Shown: piece after piece, positions 1 through 8,302 of the stretch | Layout: the number at the start of each line of letters is the position of its first letter | How positions within the stretch are numbered: the first letter of the stretch is position 1 | NCBI GenBank assembly: GCA_934409175.1 | Contig: CAKRVX010000022.1 | Location: forward strand, 1-29,305 | Length of the DNA stretch: 29,305 nt | Reading direction: 5' to 3' | Origin: an uncultured Blautia sp. | GTDB lineage: Bacteria > Bacillota > Clostridia > Lachnospirales > Lachnospiraceae | Made by a program: the position numbers and the translations under genes | Notes under the pieces: model-generated | Told to the model about the DNA's origin: nothing | Databases searched by the model: none | Seen by the model: the letters and a program-made list of their open reading frames with translations, nothing else

Positions 1-1116
<1,116 letters not shown>

Positions 1117-1180
1117 TCTTATAGGATAATTTCATAATTACGTTAGACATATAATCTTCACATGAAATAAGTTTCACAGA

Positions 1181-1217
1181 AAAACGGGACCGTCGTCATA
1201 GACGATGGTTCCGTTTT
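1181..1217 (+). terminator. Intrinsic terminator of groL
   Basis: A 17-bp stem (1181-1197 with 1201-1217, two G-U pairs) closes a 3-nt ATA loop and ends in TTTT. It lies 65 bp after the groL stop codon. Confidence 0.85.
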
Positions 1218-1227
1218 ATGGTATAAT
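1199..1227 (+). promoter_or_regulatory. Candidate promoter for the 1286 gene
   Basis: A perfect TATAAT at 1222-1227 has TAGACG (4 of 6) 17 bp upstream at 1199-1204. The -35 lies inside the 3' arm of the groL terminator, so the two signals overlap. The -10 is clear; the -35 is weak. Confidence 0.5.
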
Positions 1228-1285
1228 GAGCCACAAAGATCCGGAACATCCGAGATCCAGAACATGAGAAAAGGAGAAGAGAAGA

Positions 1286-1789
1286 ATGAGTGATCTGTAT
1301 TCAGAACTTCTGGTAAAAAAAGAGCGTACAATCATGGACAGTCTGGTAAAATATGGAATGATTGTACTGACGGTACTGGCGGTGCTGGCTGGACTTTTTG
1401 TTAATCAGCTGTTTCTTATCGCTGCTATTGTACTGGGAATTGCATGTTATTTCATGATTCCGAAGACAGATATTGAATATGAATATCTGTTTATCAACGG
1501 AGATTTTGACATTGACATGGTCATGGCGAAGACCAAAAGAAAAAGAGTAAAGAGTTTTAAACTGTCAGATGCAGACCTGGTAGCACCGTTAAATTCGCAC
1601 AGAATGGACTATTATAATGGAAATAAGCAGATGAAAGTACTGGATTTTTCCTCCGGAAATCCGGAACATAAACGCTTCGGTGTTATTACCAGACTGGACG
1701 GAGATACCTGTAAGATCATTCTGGAACCGGATGAACATCTGGCACAGGCTATGAAAAATTCAGCACCCAGCAAAGTTTTTTTGGATTGA
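1286..1789 (+). CDS. Small membrane protein of unknown function (possibly DUF6106 family)
   Basis: A 167-residue protein with two hydrophobic segments close together (about residues 24-40 and 43-59), forming a membrane hairpin. A hydrophilic, probably cytoplasmic C-terminal domain of about 105 residues follows and includes a basic patch KTKRKRVK near residue 83. The composition resembles small Lachnospiraceae proteins filed under DUF6106; that name is from memory and unconfirmed. A good ribosome binding site (AAAGGAGAAGAG) precedes the ATG. The gene stands alone between the groL and guaB terminator-like hairpins and has its own -10 box, so it is probably monocistronic. The guaB -35 box overlaps its stop codon. 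No catalytic motif is visible and I assign no function. Confidence 0.8.
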   Translation: MSDLYSELLVKKERTIMDSLVKYGMIVLTVLAVLAGLFVNQLFLIAAIVLGIACYFMIPKTDIEYEYLFINGDFDIDMVMAKTKRKRVKSFKLSDADLVAPLNSHRMDYYNGNKQMKVLDFSSGNPEHKRFGVITRLDGDTCKIILEPDEHLAQAMKNSAPSKVFLD

Positions 1790-1814
1790 CACAGAATCTG
1801 ATTTTTGTTACACT
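1786..1814 (+). promoter_or_regulatory. Promoter, probably for guaB
   Basis: A perfect TTGACA at 1786-1791 and TACACT (4 of 6) at 1809-1814 are separated by exactly 17 bp. The -35 overlaps the stop codon of the preceding gene. The predicted start near 1821 falls at the base of the 1822-1855 hairpin. Confidence 0.6.
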
Positions 1815-1821
1815 GTTACAC

Positions 1822-1855
1822 AAAATAAAGGACCAGTTACTGGTTCCTTATTTTT
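1822..1855 (+). terminator. Terminator-like hairpin between the 1286 gene and guaB
   Basis: ACCAG (1832-1836) pairs with CTGGT (1840-1844) around a 3-nt loop. The stem extends outward with two single-base bulges to about 14 bp and ends in a run of five T. It can terminate the upstream gene. Because it also sits between the TTGACA promoter and guaB, with no room for another promoter downstream, it may act in guaB attenuation. Confidence 0.65.
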
Positions 1856-1868
1856 ATTACTAAATTAA

Positions 1869-3353
<1,485 letters not shown>

Positions 3354-3362
3354 ATAGAAGAT

Positions 3363-3432
3363 ATACCCCGGCCGGCTGCCGGGAGAGAATCCGGTCAGTG
3401 ATTTTCTCCATGCCTGGCCGGGGTATCTTTTT
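3363..3432 (+). terminator. Large multi-part intrinsic terminator of guaB
   Basis: A perfect 11-bp GC-rich stem (3363-3373 with 3416-3426) encloses about 42 nt that can form smaller hairpins (CCGGCTGCCGG; GAGAA at 3385-3389 with TTCTC at 3404-3408). A run of six T follows at 3428-3433. It is unusually long for a simple terminator. Confidence 0.8.
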
Positions 3433-3457
3433 TCAGAAACAGGTGATAAACGAGAAG

Positions 3458-4303
3458 ATGATTTCAAAAAAGGGGAATGGAAAAGCAAAGAAAGCAAAGA
3501 AATCTGTGAAGGTTACGAAATCTACCCGTTCTACACAAAAACAGCAGTCCACTGTAAAAAATCAGAAAAAGAAAACATCTGTCAGAAAGAGCAAAGTGCG
3601 CAGAGGTAGAAAAACCAGCAGGGTATTTCAAAGAAATCTGAGAGTTCTTCTGTCATGTCTGGTGATTCTGGCAGCTGTGGGGGTAGCTGTCGGATACTGG
3701 ATGAGCAGACAGCAGGAAAACCAGACAATGCAGATGGTAAATGCTGACAATAATGAGGATGGCCCGGAACAATGGCAGCAGGAGGGGGCTCCTTATATTG
3801 ATGTAGAACTTCTGACGCCGAATGAATATTCCAGACCGCAGATTGGTATCAGCAGTGTGAAGTATATTGCTATCCATTATACTGCCAATCCCGGAGCTAC
3901 AGCTATAGCGAACAGAAACTATTTTGAAAATCTTGCAAAGACTCATGAGACAAAAGTAAGCAGCCATTTTGTGGTAGGTCTGGAGGGGGAAGTAGTTCAG
4001 TGTATTCCGACTTCTGAGATGTCCTACGCTACTAATTCAAGAAATGTGGATACGCTTTCTATAGAATGCTGTCATCCGGATGAAACTGGAAAATTTAATG
4101 ATGGGACATATGATTCGGTGGTTAAGCTGACCGCATGGCTTTGTACCAGGTTTGGTCTGACCTCTGAAAATGTAATACGTCATTATGATGTGACTGGCAA
4201 AGATTGCCCTAAATATTATGTGGAGAATCCGGATGCCTGGTCGCAGATGAAGGAAGATATCGCAGCGCAGATTGACGCAGACTATGAACTTCAGGCTGAG
4301 TAA
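3458..4303 (+). CDS. Membrane-anchored N-acetylmuramoyl-L-alanine amidase (Amidase_2)
   Basis: A 281-residue protein predicted to cleave the amide bond between N-acetylmuramic acid and L-alanine in peptidoglycan. Residues 1-58 are extremely rich in Lys and Arg and have low complexity. One membrane segment follows (about 61-82), so the catalytic domain faces outward. That domain (about 125-265) carries the zinc ligands of Amidase_2 enzymes: His140 in AIHYTAN, His242 in RHYDVTGKDCP and Cys250. The SHFVV motif (His170) and Glu203 are also present. I chose ATG 3458 with AGGTGAT upstream over an in-frame GTG at 3398, which lies inside the guaB terminator. No separate terminator is visible before the riboswitch promoter. 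Substrate is inferred from the family. Confidence 0.88.
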   Translation: MISKKGNGKAKKAKKSVKVTKSTRSTQKQQSTVKNQKKKTSVRKSKVRRGRKTSRVFQRNLRVLLSCLVILAAVGVAVGYWMSRQQENQTMQMVNADNNEDGPEQWQQEGAPYIDVELLTPNEYSRPQIGISSVKYIAIHYTANPGATAIANRNYFENLAKTHETKVSSHFVVGLEGEVVQCIPTSEMSYATNSRNVDTLSIECCHPDETGKFNDGTYDSVVKLTAWLCTRFGLTSENVIRHYDVTGKDCPKYYVENPDAWSQMKEDIAAQIDADYELQAE

Positions 4304-4368
4304 CAGCTTACAGAAAATCAGCAGACTACAAAAAAATTTGCCTTGAAATCCGTACAGAAGTATTGTAC

Positions 4369-4374
4369 TATAAT
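4369..4374 (+). promoter_or_regulatory. -10 box of the ZTP riboswitch / purO promoter
   Basis: A perfect TATAAT. The best -35 candidate, TTGAAA at 4343-4348, is 20 bp away, longer than ideal. Transcription would start about 20 nt before the aptamer. Confidence 0.6.
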
Positions 4375-4402
4375 AACAACGTGTGAGTTTTCACAACAGT
4401 AC

Positions 4403-4472
4403 CTGCATGACTGGCGGAAGTAGGATCACCTACAGGGAGTGCAGTGTTTATATGAGCCGACCGCCTGGGCAG
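4403..4472 (+). promoter_or_regulatory. ZTP (pfl) riboswitch aptamer
   Basis: The elements of the ZTP aptamer are visible in order. P1 is CTGCA (4403-4407) with TGCAG (4440-4444). TGACTGGCGGAA enters a P2 hairpin GTAGG-ATCA-CCTAC, then AGGGAG returns to P1. After a 12-nt linker comes the conserved CCGACCGCCTGGGCA block. GCC (4456-4458) pairs with GGC (4468-4470) as P3. CCGCC in the P3 loop (4461-4465) pairs with GGCGG (4413-4417) as the pseudoknot. ZTP riboswitches sense the folate-shortage signal ZMP/ZTP and usually turn on purine and one-carbon genes. The genes that follow consume AICAR (ZMP) itself, matching that role. Confidence 0.95.
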
Positions 4473-4504
4473 CCTGGAGATAAAGGGTTTCCCAGGCTTT
4501 TTTT
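4463..4504 (+). terminator. Riboswitch expression-platform terminator
   Basis: CCCAGGC (4491-4497) followed by seven T forms the 3' arm. It can pair perfectly with GCCTGGG at 4463-4469, which is the aptamer's own conserved strand, or with the nearby repeat AGCCTGG at 4471-4477 when extended by one base. Pairing with the first copy breaks the pseudoknot and P3. Ligand binding should therefore block the terminator and allow readthrough. Confidence 0.85.
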
Positions 4505-4535
4505 GACCTTATTTTCAATGAAAAGGAGAAAAATT

Positions 4536-5249
4536 ATGGAAATGTTATCACTGGAAAAAGAACTGAAAGAGAATTCCTATCCTGGAAGAGGAATTGTGAT
4601 CGGACGTTCAGCGGACGGCAAAAAAGCAGTGACAGCTTATTTCATCATGGGCAGAAGCGAGAACAGCAGAAACAGGGTATTTGTAGAAGATGGCGAAGGA
4701 ATCCGCACACAGGCGTTTGATCCTTCAAAGCTTACAGATCCAAGTCTTATTATTTATGCACCTGTACGTGTACTGGGAAATAAAACAATCGTGACTAACG
4801 GTGATCAGACTGACACAATATATGAGGGAATGGACAGACAGCTTACTTTTGAGCAGTCTTTAAGAAGCAGAGAATTTGAACCGGATGGACCGAATTATAC
4901 TCCTCGTATTTCTGGTATTATGCATATTGAAAATGGAAAATTTAATTATGCAATGTCTATTCTTAAGAGCAATAATGGAAATCCTGAAGCATGTAACCGT
5001 TATACATTTGCATATGAGAATGCAATTGCAGGAGAGGGACATTTTATTCATACCTATAAATGTGATGGAAATCCTCTTCCGAGCTTTGAAGGGGAGCCGA
5101 AACTTGTGGCTATTCCGGATGATATGGATGAATTTGCAGAACTTCTCTGGAACAGTCTGAATGAGGATAATAAAGTTTCTCTGTTTGTGAGATATATTGA
5201 TATTGAAACTGGTAAATATGAAAGCAGAATTATCAACAAAAATAAATAA
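4536..5249 (+). CDS. purO: IMP cyclohydrolase, PurO type
   Basis: A 237-residue cytoplasmic enzyme predicted to close FAICAR to IMP, the last step of de novo purine synthesis. The N-terminus (YPGRGIVIGRSADGKKAVTA, residues 14-33), the following FIMGRSENSRNR, and the later YAPVRVLG and NGDQTDTIYEG match the archaeal-type PurO / IMP_cyclohyd family, which is unrelated to the N-terminal domain of PurH. Start ATG 4536 is preceded by AAAGGAG at 4522-4528. A longer in-frame reading from 4383 would run through the riboswitch and is rejected. It lies 29 bp before the AICAR formyltransferase gene and shares the ZTP-controlled transcript. Assignment rests on recognised family motifs, with no alignment run. 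Confidence 0.88.
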   Translation: MEMLSLEKELKENSYPGRGIVIGRSADGKKAVTAYFIMGRSENSRNRVFVEDGEGIRTQAFDPSKLTDPSLIIYAPVRVLGNKTIVTNGDQTDTIYEGMDRQLTFEQSLRSREFEPDGPNYTPRISGIMHIENGKFNYAMSILKSNNGNPEACNRYTFAYENAIAGEGHFIHTYKCDGNPLPSFEGEPKLVAIPDDMDEFAELLWNSLNEDNKVSLFVRYIDIETGKYESRIINKNK

Positions 5250-5278
5250 CAGTTATCTTAATATGGAGGATTTATATA

Positions 5279-6463
5279 ATGAAAGAATTCGAATTAAAAT
5301 ATGGCTGTAACCCGAATCAGAAACCTGCGAAAATTTATATGGCAGATGGTTCAGAACTTCCGGTAAAGATTCTGTCGGGAAAACCAGGATATATCAATTT
5401 TCTGGATGCATTTAATGGCTGGCAGCTTGTAATGAACCTCAAAAAAGCTACAGGACTTCCTGCAGCAACTTCTTTTAAACATGTATCTCCGGCAGGGGCT
5501 GCTGTAGGACTTCCGCTTACAGAGACACTGGCGAAGATTTACTGGGTAAATGATATGGACTGGAAGAATTTTTCACCGTTGGCATGTGCTTATGCAAGAG
5601 CACGTGGTGCTGACAGAATGTCTTCTTTCGGTGATTTTATTTCTCTTTCTGATGTGTGTGATAAAGATACGGCACTTCTGATCAAGAGAGAAGTATCTGA
5701 CGGTGTTATTGCACCGGGTTATACAGAAGAAGCTCTGAAGATTTTGAAACAGAAGAAAAAAGGTAACTATAATGTAATTCAGATTGATGAAAATTATGTG
5801 CCGGCTCCGTTAGAACATAAAGAAGTATATGGAGTTACTTTTGAACAGGGACGTCAGGAGCTGGTAATTGATGATGCGATGCTTTCAAATGTCGTAACTG
5901 AGAATAAATTACTTACAGAAGAAGCAAAGCGTGATATGAAGATTTCTCTGATCATTCTGAAATATACACAGTCCAATTCTGTATGTTTTGTAAAAGACGG
6001 ACAGGCAATTGGTGTTGGTGCAGGTCAGCAGTCCCGTGTACATTGTACAAGACTTGCAGGTCAGAAAGCAGATAACTGGTTTCTTCGTCAGTGTCCAAAA
6101 GTATTAAACCTGCCGTTTAAAGATACGATTTCACGCGCAGAGAGAGACAATGCCATCGATGTTTATATCGGGGATGAGTATATGGATGTACTGGCTGATG
6201 GCATGTGGGAGAAAACTTTTACAGAAAAACCGGAAGTGTTTACAAAAGAAGAGAAACGTGCATGGCTGGCTCAGATGACAGATGTTACGTTGGGATCTGA
6301 TGCTTTTTTCCCGTTCAGCGATAATATTGAGCGTGCACATAAGAGCGGCGTGAAATATATTGCTCAGCCGGGTGGATCTGTACGTGATGATGCTGTAATT
6401 GAGACTTGTAATAAATATGGAATGGTGATGAGTTTTACCGGAATCAGACTGTTCCATCACTAA
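5279..6463 (+). CDS. purH: Stand-alone AICAR formyltransferase (PurH transformylase half)
   Basis: A 394-residue enzyme transferring a formyl group from 10-formyl-THF to AICAR to give FAICAR. It starts directly with LKYGCNPNQKPA and carries the catalytic SFKHVSPAG motif (Lys67, His68). Later come GVGAGQQSRVHC and a C-terminal QPGGSVRD segment, all hallmarks of the AICAR transformylase fold. Bifunctional PurH is about 510-530 residues; this protein lacks the N-terminal IMP cyclohydrolase domain. That activity is supplied by PurO just upstream. A strong ribosome binding site (TGGAGG) precedes the ATG. The substrate AICAR is ZMP, the ligand of the upstream riboswitch, so the switch and enzyme form a substrate-induced loop. 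No U-tract terminator follows; a 34-nt palindrome lies 15 bp past the stop. Confidence 0.95.
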   Translation: MKEFELKYGCNPNQKPAKIYMADGSELPVKILSGKPGYINFLDAFNGWQLVMNLKKATGLPAATSFKHVSPAGAAVGLPLTETLAKIYWVNDMDWKNFSPLACAYARARGADRMSSFGDFISLSDVCDKDTALLIKREVSDGVIAPGYTEEALKILKQKKKGNYNVIQIDENYVPAPLEHKEVYGVTFEQGRQELVIDDAMLSNVVTENKLLTEEAKRDMKISLIILKYTQSNSVCFVKDGQAIGVGAGQQSRVHCTRLAGQKADNWFLRQCPKVLNLPFKDTISRAERDNAIDVYIGDEYMDVLADGMWEKTFTEKPEVFTKEEKRAWLAQMTDVTLGSDAFFPFSDNIERAHKSGVKYIAQPGGSVRDDAVIETCNKYGMVMSFTGIRLFHH

Positions 6464-6477
6464 GAGAAAGTTGGTAT

Positions 6478-6511
6478 AGAGACGCCAGGAATATATATTC
6501 CTGGCGTCTCT
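6478..6511. repeat. Perfect 34-nt palindrome after the AICAR formyltransferase gene
   Basis: Bases 6478-6494 are exactly complementary in reverse to 6495-6511 with no spacer. In RNA this is a very stable hairpin, but neither strand has a T run after it, so it is not a standard intrinsic terminator. A second hairpin (AGCAGC 6529-6534 with GCTGCT 6541-6546) follows. It may protect the mRNA 3' end or act in factor-dependent termination. Confidence 0.85.
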
Positions 6512-6563
6512 GACTGACTGCTGAAAGAAGCAGCAGGAAAGCTGCTAATTGAATTAATGAAAT

Positions 6564-6594
6564 AAAAAAAGGAATCAGCAAAGCTAATTCCTTT
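6564..6594 (-). terminator. Intrinsic terminator of tRNA-Gly
   Basis: A 12-bp stem (6568-6579 with 6583-6594) around a 3-nt loop ends in seven T on the minus strand. The single plus-strand mismatch (C6576/A6586) becomes a G-U pair in minus-strand RNA, which confirms the direction. It starts directly after the tRNA. Confidence 0.85.
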
Positions 6595-6596
6595 AG

Positions 6597-6669
6597 AGCG
6601 ATAGACGGGGCTCGAACCCGCGGTCTCGACCTTGGCAAGGTCGCGCGTTACCAACTACGCCACTATCGC
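6597..6669 (-). tRNA. tRNA-Gly, anticodon GCC
   Basis: A 73-nt cloverleaf on the minus strand. The acceptor stem GCGATAG pairs with CTATCGC. The anticodon arm is CGACC-TTGCCAA-GGTCG, giving anticodon GCC, which reads GGC and GGU. The T arm contains GGTTCGAGCC. The discriminator base is T and no CCA is encoded (CTA follows), so CCA must be added after transcription. It has its own TTGACA promoter and its own terminator. Confidence 0.97.
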
Positions 6670-6695
6670 ATTCGGTTGTCTCAGCGACAAAATAT

Positions 6696-6724
6696 ATATT
6701 ACTATAGATGGACGGATTTGTCAA
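6696..6724 (-). promoter_or_regulatory. Promoter of tRNA-Gly
   Basis: On the minus strand, a perfect TTGACA (6724-6719), 17 bp, then TAATAT (6701-6696). Five bases later comes TTGTCGC (6690-6684), identical in position to the sequence at the tRNA-Leu start. The short leader can form a TTGTC/GACAA hairpin (6676-6690). Confidence 0.8.
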
Positions 6725-6789
6725 ATGTTTTTTTAATAAATCATAAAAAATATGGAATTTGAATTTTTGGTGAACTGTGGATGGGAAAA

Positions 6790-6818
6790 TTGCAAATTGG
6801 AATTGTGTGTGTTATTAT
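6790..6818 (+). promoter_or_regulatory. Candidate promoter for the 3D-domain protein gene
   Basis: TTGCAA (4 of 6) at 6790-6795 and TATTAT (5 of 6) at 6813-6818, spaced 17 bp, about 90 bp before the start codon. The rest of the 6725-6907 gap is AT-rich with no other feature that I recognise. Confidence 0.5.
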
Positions 6819-6907
6819 GGGGGAGATTCAGAGAAAATGAATTTATTCGGGGGAAGAATTTTCTGACAGAAATATTTGCTTTGATATAAAGGAGATGTGA
6901 TTTATTA

Positions 6908-8011
6908 ATGAAAAAAAGATTGCTGGTTGCTTTACTATGTTCTGTACTTGCAGTTCCGTCTGTAAATTCGGCAGTTTCGGCAGAGATTCTGGATTATGAG
7001 GGAACATTGAATGCTTATAAGCAGGATAATAAAACACCGCAGATGTTTGAGATAGATAATGGAAACGGGAAGAGTGTAATGGCAGTAGCGAAGTCAGATT
7101 CAGTGACAGTTTCAGCGAAGGCTGTTTATATTCGTTCTAATCCAGGAAAAAATGGTAAGAAGCTGCAGAAAGTATACCTGGGGACAACGGTTGAAAGGGT
7201 AGCTGTCTGTGACAATGGCTGGAGTAAAGTAAATTATGAAAAAAAGATTAAAAAAGGCACAAAGAAGATTATAGGATATGTACCTACTGATAAAATTGAT
7301 AATGGAGATCAGGTGGCAAAGGCGAAAGGTACATTTACAGCACTGAAAGACAGCGATATTCTGGATTATCCGGGTAAGAAAGATGGAGAAGTTGTAGGTG
7401 AAGTGATTCAGGAAGATTCTGTGAAAAGGCTTGCAACCATTAATAATATCTGGAGTCAGATTTCTTATAAGAAGGAAAACGGAAAAAAGGGAATAGGATA
7501 CATTCCAACCAGTGTTCTGGAGCGAACTACGTCTGCGAAAGCAGAAGCAAAGGCTGAAAAAATCGCTAAGGTTGATGGAGAAGAAGCTGGTGTGATACAT
7601 AAAAGTGAGGGCAAGGGAGTTTTTGCAGATGCCGTGGACGGTGTGACTGCATCCAAAGATCCTTCTGTCAATGGAGTGCAGGTGGGAACACCGGTTGCTG
7701 TATCTTCTGATGCAACCTTAAAACCGCTTGGTACCTTTAAAATCACACATTATTGTCCCTGCAGTATCTGTTGTGGTCCATGGGCCAATGGAGTTACATC
7801 TACAGGTGTGATTGCTACTACCAACAGAACAATCGCAGTAGATCCATCACAGATTCCCTATGGATCCAAGGTAGTAATTAATGGACAGGTTTATGTGGCT
7901 GAGGATTGCGGAGGAGCGATTAAACAGAACTGTATTGATATTTATGTAGCAACCCATGAAGAGGGAGAAGAGAAGGGTGTTTATTATACAGATGTTTATC
8001 TGCTTCAATGA
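6908..8011 (+). CDS. Secreted cell wall protein with two SH3-like domains and a 3D domain
   Basis: A 367-residue exported protein. A classic signal peptide (residues 1-25, likely cut after VSA) is followed by two bacterial SH3-like domains (about 65-130 and 138-205). Each contains the pattern 'parameter - NGWSK/NIWSQ - GY(V/I)PT'. An Ala/Lys/Glu-rich linker leads to a C-terminal 3D domain (about 275-367). That domain is named for three conserved aspartates, visible as Asp312 (VDPSQIPYG), Asp333 (AEDCGG) and Asp344 (CIDIYV). It resembles the lytic transglycosylase barrel of MltA and of Rpf/YocH-type autolysins. A Cys cluster, YCPCSICCG (282-290), and Cys334/Cys342 suggest disulfides. The likely role is peptidoglycan binding or cleavage. 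AAAGGAG lies about 13 bp before the ATG, a rather long spacing. It is monocistronic, with a hairpin terminator after it. Confidence 0.9.
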   Translation: MKKRLLVALLCSVLAVPSVNSAVSAEILDYEGTLNAYKQDNKTPQMFEIDNGNGKSVMAVAKSDSVTVSAKAVYIRSNPGKNGKKLQKVYLGTTVERVAVCDNGWSKVNYEKKIKKGTKKIIGYVPTDKIDNGDQVAKAKGTFTALKDSDILDYPGKKDGEVVGEVIQEDSVKRLATINNIWSQISYKKENGKKGIGYIPTSVLERTTSAKAEAKAEKIAKVDGEEAGVIHKSEGKGVFADAVDGVTASKDPSVNGVQVGTPVAVSSDATLKPLGTFKITHYCPCSICCGPWANGVTSTGVIATTNRTIAVDPSQIPYGSKVVINGQVYVAEDCGGAIKQNCIDIYVATHEEGEEKGVYYTDVYLLQ

Positions 8012-8034
8012 TTCGAAGAAAGGTATAAGATAAA

Positions 8035-8075
8035 AAACGGGTGTACATCATGAATTGCATGATATACACCCGTTT
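8035..8075. terminator. Shared terminator between the 3D-protein gene and tRNA-Phe
   Basis: A 17-bp hairpin (8035-8045 and 8047-8052 with 8058-8063 and 8065-8075). The C8046/A8064 mismatch on the plus strand is a G-U pair on the minus strand. On the minus strand six T follow, so it mainly suits transcripts from tRNA-Phe. On the plus strand it follows the 3D gene by 24 bp and may serve it with only three T. Confidence 0.75.
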
Positions 8076-8131
8076 GCAGTTAGATTAAGCATTCCGCAGA
8101 TTCTGTTCCAGATCCTGGATCAAAAGAAAAA

Positions 8132-8204
<73 letters not shown>

Positions 8205-8244
8205 ATATGGTAAGATAGCTACTACAAAATTTATCTTACCATAT
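8205..8244. repeat. 13-bp perfect inverted repeat at the tRNA-Phe promoter
   Basis: Bases 8205-8217 and 8232-8244 are exact reverse complements separated by 14 bp. One arm covers the -10 box and part of the spacer of the tRNA-Phe promoter. The other ends exactly at the base before the mature tRNA 5' end. A protein operator, or a hairpin formed only in readthrough RNA from the upstream dehydrogenase gene, are both possible. Confidence 0.8.
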
Positions 8245-8261
8245 AAATTGTATAAATGCAA
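8233..8261 (-). promoter_or_regulatory. Promoter of tRNA-Phe
   Basis: On the minus strand, TTGCAT (8261-8256), 17 bp, TAAGAT (8238-8233). Five bases after the -10 comes TTGTAGT, partly matching the TTGTCGC of the other two tRNA promoters. Confidence 0.75.
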
Positions 8262-8302
8262 GAAAAAATTGCAATTAATTGAATAATTTACTAACCTGGG
8301 GA

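Noticed and set aside
3398..3457. GTG-start extension of the amidase
   Set aside because: The extra 20 codons lie in the guaB terminator, and AGGTGAT supports ATG 3458.
4383..4535. N-terminal extension of PurO
   Set aside because: It would translate the ZTP riboswitch and its terminator; a proper ribosome binding site precedes ATG 4536.
7112..7600. 162-codon minus-strand open frame
   Set aside because: It is antisense to the SH3/3D protein, whose domains and signal peptide are clear.
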